Positions 8,462 to 15,789 of a stretch of 64,000 bases of DNA are shown here, one piece after another. This stretch comes from JBHOQS01 sp042408875 (lineage in GTDB: Bacteria; Chloroflexota; UBA11872; JBHOQS01), in NCBI GenBank assembly GCA_042408875.1, contig JBHOQS010000023.1, forward strand, positions 62,001 through 126,000, read 5' to 3'. Below the pieces are notes generated by a model. That model had not been told where the DNA came from. It worked only from the letters and a program-made list of their open reading frames with translations, and ran no database searches. A program made the translations under genes and the position numbers. The first letter of the stretch is position 1. Every line of letters begins with the position of its first letter.

Positions 8462-9771
8462 GGCTCCCTCACCGCGGCAGGACGCCGCGCCAATAGAGAG
8501 TGCACCGCTGTGTACACCTGCTCGACCTCGATGAGCTGCATGCAGACCGGATTGCCGAACGGACACTCCGCCGGCCGCGTGTTATCGTAACACGGACTGC
8601 ATGGCAGCGGGGCGCGCAGCACGATCGCCTCCGGATCAAGCGGGCCGTAGGTACGCGGGTCGGTGGGGCCGAAGAGTTCGACCAGTTTGCAGCCCGCTGC
8701 CACGGCGATGTGCGCCGGCCCGCTGTCTCCGCTCACCAGCACGTCTGCGCGCTCGAGGAGGGCGGCAAGCTGCAACAGATGGGGCGTGCGGCCGGCCAGG
8801 TCGAGGAGCAATGAGCGGCCTGGCTCGTTTGAACCTGGGCTCTTGAAAGAGCTCTCTGAGCCAGAATAGTCTGGATTTGAACATGAGTGTCCTGTACCGA
8901 TCGAGTGAGCGAGGGGCACGCCGCCAGCCTGCGCGAGCTCAGCGATCTGGCGGGTGAGGCGGCAGTCGCCGGGGCCGCCGATCAACGCCACGCGACACCC
9001 AGCCTGCACGAGGGACTGAGCGAGACGGGCCCACCGCTCCGCGGGCCAGCGCTTGGCCGAGCCGTTGGTCGCCCCCGGGTGGAGCAGGACGAGCGGGCGT
9101 CCATCCGGGGGCACGAGCATGGCGGCATACTGGCGAGCATCGTCTGGCACCACGAGGCGCGGGCGGCGATCCCCGGCCGGGCAGCCTACCACACCGACGA
9201 GCGCAAGAGTATACTCCACCTCGTGGGCAAGCCGGTGAAACCGTTTGCCTTCGACAGGCATGGTGAAGACATGAGGATAGCCTTCGCCGCGGTATCCCAC
9301 GCGGTACGGTGCGCCGGAGAGCAGCGCCAGGGCTGAGGCCGTGCGCCCGCTCAGGCTCACCGCCACGTCGAAGCGCCGCTGGCGCAGCAGCCGGACAGTG
9401 GCGATGAACGCGCGGAGTGCCGGTAGCAGCGTATGCGGCCGGCGCAGAGCGTTCGTATCCAGCGTGAGAATTTCGTCGATATCCGGGCATCCTTCGAGGA
9501 TGCTACGCGCCAGTGGCAGTGCCAGCATGGCGATGTGCGCCTGAGGGTAACGCTGCCGCAGCGCATGCAGGGCCGGGAGCGACATCACCACATCGCCGAG
9601 CAGGTCCAGCCGGATGACCAGGATGCGGCGTATGCGGTCCGGCGCCGGCAGGCCCTGCCGCCGGTGCAGCACGAGGTCGAGCCGCCCCAGCGCGCCGAAG
9701 GCGAGGGCCAGCGCGTGCACTAGGGCTGCACGCAGCATCTGGATGAGCCAGCGTCGTACGAACGAGCGCAT
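8458..9771 (-). CDS. glycosyltransferase family 9 (heptosyltransferase-like), second of pair
   Basis: A 437-residue protein. The N-terminal RILVIRLDLLGDVVMSLPAL is the acceptor-side Rossmann start of GT9 enzymes. VLLHPGATNGSAKRWPAERW and LVSGDSGPAHIAVAAG are the ADP-heptose-binding motifs. LFGPTDPRTYGPL and a Cys-rich CSPCYDNTRPAECPFGNPVCM segment complete the family pattern. Between the last beta-alpha unit and the DLAGRT motif there is an extra Ser/Asn/Gly-rich stretch of about 30 residues (about 8815-8905), in DNA less G+C-rich than its surroundings. The gene starts 6 bp after the first GT9 gene and is coupled to hldE. Confidence 0.9.
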   Translation of the reverse strand: MRSFVRRWLIQMLRAALVHALALAFGALGRLDLVLHRRQGLPAPDRIRRILVIRLDLLGDVVMSLPALHALRQRYPQAHIAMLALPLARSILEGCPDIDEILTLDTNALRRPHTLLPALRAFIATVRLLRQRRFDVAVSLSGRTASALALLSGAPYRVGYRGEGYPHVFTMPVEGKRFHRLAHEVEYTLALVGVVGCPAGDRRPRLVVPDDARQYAAMLVPPDGRPLVLLHPGATNGSAKRWPAERWARLAQSLVQAGCRVALIGGPGDCRLTRQIAELAQAGGVPLAHSIGTGHSCSNPDYSGSESSFKSPGSNEPGRSLLLDLAGRTPHLLQLAALLERADVLVSGDSGPAHIAVAAGCKLVELFGPTDPRTYGPLDPEAIVLRAPLPCSPCYDNTRPAECPFGNPVCMQLIEVEQVYTAVHSLLARRPAAVREP

Positions 9772-9777
9772 ACAGCC

Positions 9778-11328
9778 TTATCCTCCGGCTCCCGGCCCCG
9801 GGCTCTGAGACGAGGGCCGCACCTGGTGGTCGGCATGCGCAGCATGCACAGCCAGCAGGTCTTCTATGGCGGCGATCACCCGCTCAGGTGTGATGGAGCG
9901 CATGCATGCCTTATACGTCCCTGCGGCAAGCGGCATGTCGAGATAGCCGCACGGAGCGCACGGCACCGCGGCGCAGAGCACGTGGTGGCGGCCGGCCGGG
10001 CCGAATGGGCCGAACTGCGCCGCATCGCTGGGGCCGTAGACCTGCACCGTGGGCGCCTCGCAAGCCACGGCGAGGTGCAGGGCGCCGTTGTCTGTGCCGA
10101 CCACTAGGGCAGCGCGGCGGAACAGCGCCGCCAGCTCGCCAAGGGAGAGCTTCCCGGCGAGCACCGTGCAGCCGGGTACACCGGCCACGCAGGCAGCGGC
10201 CAGCTCGCGCTCAGCAGCGCTGCCGGTGACCAGCACTGGCCGTTTCAGGGCTACCGCGTGGGTGGCCACGGCACGCCAGTACTCGACCGGCCAGAGCTTC
10301 ACCGCTCCGCCGCTGCCGGGATGCAGCACGACGCAGCCATGCCCGCCGTCCGGTACGCCCGCAGCGCGCAGCGCGCGCTCCAGGCCCCGCACGTCCTCGG
10401 CGCGTTCCTCGAAACACAGCGGCGGGAGCGACGTGCGCCTGGAGGACGGTGCGCTTCCTGCTTCGCCTACTCCCTTTACATCTACATCTATAGCGTCTAT
10501 ATCGTCGTTCTCTGCATCTGTGTCCCCTACGTCCTCGTGCCCTACGTCAAGAGATACTACGAGGGAGGACATGTCAGGCTGCGCGGCCAGCCAGGTCGTC
10601 TCCAGGCCCGTCTCCGAGACCGGTACACGTGCTCGCTGGAGCACAGCAGCGCACAGCTCGGCCAGCAGGGCGTTCGCCTCGGCGGCGTGCGGGAGCCGGC
10701 TGGCGGAGGGCGGCCAGGGTAGGCTGTGGGTCAGGAATGGCGCTACTTCCGGCACGGCGTAACCCAGCCGCAGCGGGATGCCGGCGCAGAAAGCGAGCAA
10801 AGCGCCCCACCAGAAGTCAAAGCGCAGGTTGATCGCCACATCGAAGCCTTCCCGGCGCAGGCGCCGTGCCTCCCTCGCCAGCAGGAGGTAGGGAGCCAGC
10901 AAGCCCCCATGGCGGCGATGCGGTGCGGTGCGGTCGAAGCCGGGAAAGGGGCAGGTCTGGACTTCATCGAGCACACCGGAGTGCAGAAAGACCTCGCGGG
11001 ACCATGGCCCACACAGGCAAGTCAGATGTGCGTCTGGAAAGAGTGCGCGCAGTCGCTGGAGCGCGGGCGTCACCAGCAGCGCATCCCCGAGGTGATCCGG
11101 CCGGATGAGCAGGAGACGCGGCCGCTCTGGGAGACGGCGACGTCCTGTCGGCGCGAGGAGCGGCCGTCCGGCAAAGGCCACGGCGCGCAGCAGCGCCAGT
11201 CGCGCCGCATGCTTCAGCCGCGCCGGACGGCTCTGTGCCCGCACAATGTACGATAGGCAGTCGGGTGGTGGATAGGCGCTGAGTGACACACGTATCAGCT
11301 CAGGTAGCGCAGGGCTTTGGCCGGCCAC
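9778..11328 (-). CDS. glycosyltransferase family 9 (heptosyltransferase-like), first of pair
   Basis: The GT9 core begins with RLLLIRPDHLGDALLVTPAL. It continues to VVLHPGSGGAVKLWPVEYW and LVVGTDNGALHLAVACEAPT (DNG replaces the usual DSG) and ends with VYGPSDAAQFGPFG and a CAPCGY segment. The middle carries an acidic insertion of about 40 residues rich in Asp, Val and Gly (about 10440-10566), which splits the N- and C-terminal domains. The start is uncertain: a GTG at 11328 has no good ribosome site and would fall at the predicted transcription start, so GTG codons at 11289 or 11244 are alternatives. It leads the GT9-GT9-hldE-murJ operon. Confidence 0.87.
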   Translation of the reverse strand: MAGQSPALPELIRVSLSAYPPPDCLSYIVRAQSRPARLKHAARLALLRAVAFAGRPLLAPTGRRRLPERPRLLLIRPDHLGDALLVTPALQRLRALFPDAHLTCLCGPWSREVFLHSGVLDEVQTCPFPGFDRTAPHRRHGGLLAPYLLLAREARRLRREGFDVAINLRFDFWWGALLAFCAGIPLRLGYAVPEVAPFLTHSLPWPPSASRLPHAAEANALLAELCAAVLQRARVPVSETGLETTWLAAQPDMSSLVVSLDVGHEDVGDTDAENDDIDAIDVDVKGVGEAGSAPSSRRTSLPPLCFEERAEDVRGLERALRAAGVPDGGHGCVVLHPGSGGAVKLWPVEYWRAVATHAVALKRPVLVTGSAAERELAAACVAGVPGCTVLAGKLSLGELAALFRRAALVVGTDNGALHLAVACEAPTVQVYGPSDAAQFGPFGPAGRHHVLCAAVPCAPCGYLDMPLAAGTYKACMRSITPERVIAAIEDLLAVHAAHADHQVRPSSQSPGPGAGG

Positions 11329-11333
11329 GTGAG

Positions 11334-11363
11334 ATTATGGGCGATCAGCCGGCGTGCAGGCAA
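11334..11363 (-). promoter_or_regulatory. possible promoter of the GT9-GT9-hldE-murJ operon
   Basis: On the minus strand, TTGCCT (11358-11363) and CATAAT (11334-11339) are 18 nt apart. The start would be near 11327, so if real this promoter argues that translation begins at a codon downstream of the GTG at 11328. The match to consensus is moderate. Confidence 0.35.
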
Positions 11364-11402
11364 GGCGGGCAGATGCTCCTACTCTTCCTCTTTGCTTTAA
11401 AA

Positions 11403-11426
11403 GAAAGTTTGAAAGTTTGAAAGTTT
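11403..11426. repeat. three tandem copies of an 8-bp unit
   Basis: GAAAGTTT is repeated three times without a break in an A+T-rich intergenic stretch (11391-11455) between the first GT9 gene and the HicB-like gene. Nothing coding is visible here. Confidence 0.7.
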
Positions 11427-11461
11427 AAAAGAAGGTTTAAAAGTAAACAATTCATGTCGCT

Positions 11462-11692
11462 TCACGCCACTTCCACCACCAGCTCTTCTTTGATCACCTC
11501 CTCGCCGGCGATCTCTTCTTCAGCCAGTGCTCGATGAGCTTCCAGGATCAAGAGCATGGCCCCCTTGAGGTTTTTTCGGGCATCTTCAAGGGTTGTCCCT
11601 TGCGTATTCGCCCCAGGAAGCTCCTCTACCCAGGCGATCCACCAGTCCCCAGCCCTCTTGAAGATCCCGGTAAAGCGGCGCTCTACAGGCAT
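11462..11692 (-). CDS. HicB-like antitoxin-family protein (no HicA partner seen)
   Basis: A 76-residue protein. FTGIFKRAGDWWIAWVEELPGANTQGTTLEDARKNLKGAMLLIL is the UPF0150/HicB fold (beta-strand, E-L-P-G turn, helix), here quoted only as a region (about residues 8-52). The tail is acidic and lacks a separate DNA-binding domain. HicB proteins normally neutralise the adjacent HicA ribonuclease, but no HicA-like small basic gene is found on either side, so this is an orphan or has another role. ATG is preceded by GGAGGGG. Confidence 0.75.
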   Translation of the reverse strand: MPVERRFTGIFKRAGDWWIAWVEELPGANTQGTTLEDARKNLKGAMLLILEAHRALAEEEIAGEEVIKEELVVEVA

Positions 11693-12042
11693 CCCCTCCG
11701 TTCAGTCACTGTACCTGGCTTCTCTGGAGGATAAAGAATAAATACTCTCTTTTAAATAATCTCAATACTCTTTCTTAAGAAGAGAATAAAAAATAAGAGA
11801 GAGAAGGATATGGATACTCGGTCCCCAATAGTGCTATCGGGGCTGTTGCCGTTCTGCCTTGGACGAACACGAATGGCCGCGGCCAGTGAGGAGCTGACCG
11901 GCCGCTCCTACGGTGTGCCACCGGCGATTGTGCGGCGCTGCATGCTTTGCTCTTTCGGTCCTTGCCGGCACAATGAGCAGGTGCCACTCATGCACATGCT
12001 GAAGGCGTGACCAGAGCCGAAGCGTCTGTGTCCCCGCCCCGG
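11693..12042. other. intergenic region, no convincing gene
   Basis: The left part (11700-11810) is strongly A+T-rich and contains the 10-bp palindrome TTCTTAAGAA (11772-11781) flanked by CTCTT and AAGAG. The right part returns to G+C-rich composition. A 66-codon plus-strand frame from 11810 with several cysteines exists but has no family support. Confidence 0.5.
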
Positions 12043-12324
12043 CTAACCGGCCAGCTCCTCGATCTGCCGCGCTAGGTCCAGATCCTTCTGGGTCACGCCG
12101 CCCTCGCTGTGGGTGGACAGCGTCAGCGTGACGCGGTTGTACTGCACCAGGATGTCGGGATGGTGGTCGGCCCGCTCGGCGGCCTCGGCCACGCGGTTCA
12201 CGAAGCGGATCGCATCCATAAAGCCACTGAAGGTGTACTGTTTGCGGATCTCGTTCCTGTGCAACTCCCAGCCGGGCAGGCTGCTGAGCTGCGCATGGAT
12301 TTGCTCCTCGGTGAGCACCGCCAT
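12043..12324 (-). CDS. phhB: 4a-hydroxytetrahydrobiopterin (pterin-4a-carbinolamine) dehydratase
   Basis: A 93-residue protein of the usual PCD/DCoH length. The sequence runs from LPGWELHRNEIRKQYTFSGF to ERADHHPDILVQYNRVTLTL and then THSEGGVTQKDLDLA. The catalytic motif [E]-x3-H-H-P-x5-[Y]-N is intact. The enzyme dehydrates the 4a-hydroxy pterin formed by aromatic amino acid hydroxylases; in bacteria without such hydroxylases it may act in molybdopterin or folate-related chemistry. No hydroxylase is nearby. ATG follows an AGGAGGG-like site. The gene stands alone. Confidence 0.92.
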   Translation of the reverse strand: MAVLTEEQIHAQLSSLPGWELHRNEIRKQYTFSGFMDAIRFVNRVAEAAERADHHPDILVQYNRVTLTLSTHSEGGVTQKDLDLARQIEELAG

Positions 12325-12408
12325 GCTTTGCCCTCCTTTTTAATTTTTTAAATTTTTTAATCTTTTAAGTAAGTCAGTAAGTGGGCCATGACGGCAGGAA
12401 AGATTGGT

Positions 12409-12436
12409 ATAGACGTAGAGCGATAGACATAGAGCG
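12409..12436. repeat. 14-bp tandem repeat
   Basis: ATAGACGTAGAGCG (12409-12422) is followed directly by ATAGACATAGAGCG (12423-12436), one mismatch. It sits about 85 bp upstream of phhB on the minus strand. Confidence 0.75.
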
Positions 12437-12625
12437 AAGAGAGCCAGTTGATATGCCAGTGCTGCCTGGCGTGCATATGGCGCCCGGTGCAGAAGGCGGG
12501 AGGTAGAGCACTACACCGCCGCGTGACAGGCGCCCTGCGCCCCACCACACAGGCACACCTACGAGTATACCCCAGGGCAGGGCGGCAAAGCCGACGACGC
12601 TAGGGCGGGAAGCCATGCCGGAGAA

Positions 12626-12663
12626 CAGGCTGCGGCCGCGTCGCGCGACGCGGCCGCAGCCTG
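12626..12663. repeat. 38-bp perfect G+C-rich palindrome
   Basis: The left arm CAGGCTGCGGCCGCGTCGC is followed without spacer by its exact reverse complement, giving a 19-bp stem (in RNA, a GCGC-type tight loop). It lies about 160 bp beyond the end of the P1 peptidase gene and about 300 bp upstream of phhB. No U tract follows on either strand, so it is not a standard intrinsic terminator, though it may act with Rho or stabilise a 3' end. Confidence 0.75.
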
Positions 12664-12819
12664 AATTGGGAAGGGAGGAGAGAAGCGGTGCCTGCCAGTG
12701 CTGTCTCGTCGGGAGGAGACAGCGTGCAGGCGGTCGCTTTGCGCTCTCTTGCTTCAGTGTACGGCGGGCTAAGCGGCATAGCATCCGCCGAATGTCCCGC
12801 AGCGGAGGGAGGATCGGCT

Positions 12820-13836
12820 CTACAGATCGGGCAAGAGATCGCGGAGCGCAGGCGTCTCAGCAGTGTGCTCTGCCGCCAGCAGCGCATTCAGGACGGCGCG
12901 CGTCAGTGCGTCGGCGGCGGCCGTCCCTACCAGATCGGTATCCTCGCGCGGCAGACGTCCCCCTGCGGCCACGCGCTGCGCGCCGCCTGCTGAGAAGGCG
13001 AACACCACATCGCCGTCGAGCATCAGGTGCAGCGGGCGGAGAGCGCGCGCCAGCCCGTCGTGGGCCATATCGGCCACCTTCGCTAGATGGGTCTTGCTGA
13101 GCACAGCATTGGTGACCACCAGCGCAATAGTGGTAGCTGGTTCGCGCAATGCGGTAGCCGTGGTAGCAGGAGGCACCGGATCCGCGAAGCCGCCGGCCAG
13201 CGCGTAGGGCTGTCGGGTCACCGGGTGCAGCGGCGCGCCGATGGCGTTCACCACGACCAGGGCTGCCACCACTGCGCCGGTTGGGAGGTGTAAGGCTGCG
13301 GTGCCTAGGCCGCCTTTGAGCGGCACGCTGCCCGGCCAGCGCCCGCACCGCGCACCGGTGCCGGCACCGACGCTTCCCTGGGCAGGTGCAGCAGCGCTCG
13401 CCGCCTCCGCTGCCGCGTACGCCCACCCTTCTTCCGGCATGACCGATGCGTCACCGGCAGCAAGATCGTAAATCCCGGTGCCGACGACGATAGGCACCGG
13501 CCCGCCGGGCAGGTCCAGGCCTACCCCGCGCTCGCGCAGCCGGCGGGTGAGCGCGGCCGCGGCGGTGGTCAGCCCAAACACACTCCGCCCGGTGAGAAAC
13601 GCCGCGTGCACTTCCTCGAGCCAGCCGGTTGGCTCCAGCCAGTCCACACCGATGGTGCACGGCGCCGAGCCGCGCACGCTGGCCCCGCCGGCTGCCGGCT
13701 CGTTAAACAGGACGACCGTCAAGCCAGTTTGGCCCTGCGCGTGCGTGAAGTGCCCCACCTGCACGCCGGGCACGTCGCACACCGAGCCGGGGTACAGCGG
13801 CCCGGCACTGACCTCAGAGGGCTGTTCGCTCGACAT
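12820..13836 (-). CDS. P1 family peptidase (DmpA/L-aminopeptidase-like)
   Basis: A 338-residue protein. The N-terminal VCDVPGVQVGHFT, GASVRGSAPCTI and TGRSVFGLTTAAAAL match the alpha-chain of DmpA-type N-terminal nucleophile hydrolases. KGGLGTAALHLPTGAVVAAL holds the self-cleavage site; the residue after GLG is Thr, which becomes the nucleophile after autocatalytic processing, whereas DmpA itself uses Ser. VVTNAVLSKTHLAKVADMAH and AFSAGG complete the pattern. Family members are aminopeptidases or beta-peptidases. ATG at 13836 follows AGGAG by 8 nt. The gene is divergent from the zinc dehydrogenase. Confidence 0.88.
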   Translation of the reverse strand: MSSEQPSEVSAGPLYPGSVCDVPGVQVGHFTHAQGQTGLTVVLFNEPAAGGASVRGSAPCTIGVDWLEPTGWLEEVHAAFLTGRSVFGLTTAAAALTRRLRERGVGLDLPGGPVPIVVGTGIYDLAAGDASVMPEEGWAYAAAEAASAAAPAQGSVGAGTGARCGRWPGSVPLKGGLGTAALHLPTGAVVAALVVVNAIGAPLHPVTRQPYALAGGFADPVPPATTATALREPATTIALVVTNAVLSKTHLAKVADMAHDGLARALRPLHLMLDGDVVFAFSAGGAQRVAAGGRLPREDTDLVGTAAADALTRAVLNALLAAEHTAETPALRDLLPDL

Positions 13837-14012
13837 AGCTTCACTCCTAGCTTCGCTCCCCTTCGCCGTCAAGAAACAGCCAATCGCCGCGCGCCGGACC
13901 AGCGCGGTCATGCTAGCCCTGCTTGAGCCTGCCGTCAAGCCGGAGGACCTCTTGGCACCGACCTCTCTGTGAGCCACTGCTCGCCCCTTCAGGACAGATC
14001 TGTCGCCGGCGG

Positions 14013-14018
14013 TATAAT
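14013..14018 (+). promoter_or_regulatory. consensus -10 box upstream of the zinc dehydrogenase
   Basis: TATAAT lies about 85 bp before the ATG at 14105 in the divergent intergenic region. No good -35 hexamer is found at 16-18 bp (TTCAGG at 19 bp is poor), so only the -10 element is called. Confidence 0.4.
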
Positions 14019-14104
14019 GCGGCCGGTGCACGAGTATGCAAGCGCACTGCGGGACTGTATTCCTGCAGTTAAGCCTGCACAAACCACGATGGCGAGGAGC
14101 GACC

Positions 14105-15226
14105 ATGGCTCTCACTGGACGTGCGGCGGTCGTGTCCGCCCCGTATGCTCCATTTGAAATCCGCGAGTACCCGGTGCCGGATCCAGGTCCCGGCGAGATC
14201 CTCGTACGCATCACCGCGGCGGGCGTGTGCGGGTCTGACCTGCACATCTGGCGCGGCGAAGTACCGCCGCTGCACCGCTATCCCAGCGTGGGCGGGCACG
14301 AAATGGCCGGTGTGGTGGCGAAGCTAGGCGCTGGCGTGACGGCAGATACGCTGGGCCGCCCTCTGCGGGAGGGCGATCGTGTGGCCTTCGCCTACTTCAA
14401 CCCGTGCGGACAGTGCTTCACCTGTCTCTCCGGCACCACGGGTTGTCCCAACCGCTACCGTCTGCGTGCCCACCTCACGGCCGACGATCCACCGCACTTC
14501 CATGGCGCCTTTGCCGATTACTACCTTCTCAAGCCGCGCCAGTGGGTGTTCCGTGTGCCCGAGGGCCTGCCCGACGAACTGGTGGCGCCGGTCTCGTGCG
14601 CCCTCTCGCAGGTAGTGTATGGACTGCACAAGATCGGCATCTGGCTGGGGGATACGGTGGTGATCCAGGGCGCCGGCGGGCTGGGCCTGTACGCCGTCGC
14701 GGTGGCCAGGGATATGGGCGCTGGCCAGGTCATTTCGATCGACGCCATTCCCAGCCGCCTGGAGCTGGCGCGTGCGTTCGGTGCCGACCATACGATTAAC
14801 ATTCGGGAAGTGCCGCAGCGCGCCGACCGCGTGGCCCGAGTCCGGGAGTGGACTGGTGGCAGCGGCGCCGACGTGTGCGTCGAGGTTGCCGGCGTGCCAG
14901 CGGTGGTCCAGGAGGGCCTGGAGATGCTCCGCGCTGGCGGGCGCTATCTCATGATGGGCAACATCGTCCCCGGCGCGACGGCCGAGATCGTGCCGCACGA
15001 CGCCGTGCGCTTGCCCAAGCAGCTCCTGGGCGTGCTCTCCTACGACGCCTGGGTCATCCCGCGGGCGCTCGACTGGCTGGTACGGGCGCGCTCGCGCTAT
15101 CCCCTGGAGCGCCTGGTAGCGCGAACTTACCCGCTGGAAGAAACGACGCGCGCCTTCCAGGAGGCCGACTGGGCAGCGCAGCGAGGTGAGGTACCGCGGG
15201 CACTGATCCGGGTGATGGCCGGGTGA
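14105..15226 (+). CDS. zinc-dependent medium-chain alcohol dehydrogenase family protein
   Basis: A 373-residue protein. ATG at 14105 follows GAGGAG. Catalytic zinc ligands are visible in GVCGSDLHIW and GGHEMAGVV. The structural zinc loop is NPCGQCFTCLSGTTGCPN (four Cys). The NAD(P)-binding turn is GAGGLGLYAV with an acidic residue (SIDAIPSR) after strand beta-2, which favours NAD. The family covers threonine, sorbitol and related polyol/alcohol dehydrogenases, and the substrate cannot be told. It is convergent with the ureidoglycolate lyase gene. Confidence 0.9.
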   Translation: MALTGRAAVVSAPYAPFEIREYPVPDPGPGEILVRITAAGVCGSDLHIWRGEVPPLHRYPSVGGHEMAGVVAKLGAGVTADTLGRPLREGDRVAFAYFNPCGQCFTCLSGTTGCPNRYRLRAHLTADDPPHFHGAFADYYLLKPRQWVFRVPEGLPDELVAPVSCALSQVVYGLHKIGIWLGDTVVIQGAGGLGLYAVAVARDMGAGQVISIDAIPSRLELARAFGADHTINIREVPQRADRVARVREWTGGSGADVCVEVAGVPAVVQEGLEMLRAGGRYLMMGNIVPGATAEIVPHDAVRLPKQLLGVLSYDAWVIPRALDWLVRARSRYPLERLVARTYPLEETTRAFQEADWAAQRGEVPRALIRVMAG

Positions 15227-15253
15227 GAGGGCTGGGGGCAAGCCTGCGCCCGA

Positions 15254-15727
15254 TCACAGCTCGCCGGGCATAGCCTCGAAGACGACGCCAAGCGTGGCTG
15301 CAGTATCCAGCCCTTCGGTATTGCGAGCGTACTCGCTGCCCTGGACGTTCAGGAAGGCCGCCTCACCGCCGAGGGCATAGGGCGCAGCGTGCCAGGTATC
15401 GACGTGCAGGACCACGGCTACCTGCTCATCGAGCAGAAAGGCGCGCACCTGGCTGGGATCGAAGGCCGCGCTGCCTGGCACCTCAGGTGGCGCGACGAAC
15501 AGCACGCCGCGGGTCCCGCGCAGCGCCTGAAACAGCTGCTCCTGGTCGTGGTGCCGGTTCAGATAGCTGCAACGGAGCGGCTTCGGCTGCGCGTACATGA
15601 TATTCGCGATCACCTGGCCCTCAGTGCAGACGAGCGTGTGTCGCTGCGGCCCGAGGATGGCCCCGAAGGGCCGCCATGTCTCTGGCGTGACGCGCTCGAG
15701 TGGGATACGCATCAGGCGGATGTCCAT
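15254..15727 (-). CDS. ureidoglycolate lyase (AllA-like)
   Basis: A 157-residue cupin-like protein. ETWRPFGAIL at the start, NRHHDQEQLFQAL in the middle, LFVAPP, and HVDTWHAAPYAL follow the AllA pattern, including the paired His/Glu region and the conserved W-H near the end. AllA splits ureidoglycolate to glyoxylate and urea in allantoin breakdown. No other allantoin genes are in the window, so it may act on a related metabolite. Start chosen at the ATG at 15727, 11 nt after GAGGGG; a GTG at 15739 would overlap that site. Confidence 0.8.
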   Translation of the reverse strand: MDIRLMRIPLERVTPETWRPFGAILGPQRHTLVCTEGQVIANIMYAQPKPLRCSYLNRHHDQEQLFQALRGTRGVLFVAPPEVPGSAAFDPSQVRAFLLDEQVAVVLHVDTWHAAPYALGGEAAFLNVQGSEYARNTEGLDTAATLGVVFEAMPGEL

Positions 15728-15789
15728 ACAGAAATTCACCCCTCTTCAGCCGGGTGACGCAGCCTCGTGAATGTGTTTTGAGGACAAGA

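Larger units (their letters stand above)
12325..12819. other. intergenic region with repeats and hairpins, no gene
   Basis: From left to right: a T/A-only tract (12339-12368), a 14-bp tandem repeat (12409-12436), a 38-bp perfect palindrome (12626-12663) and an 8-bp stem hairpin (12700-12723, arms GCTGTCTC/GAGACAGC). Frames on the minus strand across this region have no recognisable domain and run through the palindrome, so they are not called. Confidence 0.6.

Noticed and set aside
11810..12010. 66-codon plus-strand frame with four cysteines near its C-terminus
   Set aside because: The purine-rich stretch before the ATG is too close for a normal ribosome site, there is no family match, and the frame enters a G+C-rich stretch with open frames on both strands.
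12374..12784. 136-codon minus-strand frame upstream of phhB
   Set aside because: It translates the 38-bp palindrome and the tandem repeat, has no ribosome site and no recognisable domain.
14324..15241. 305-codon minus-strand frame opposite the zinc dehydrogenase
   Set aside because: It is the shadow of a strongly supported gene in G+C-rich DNA, with His/Arg-rich composition and no domain.
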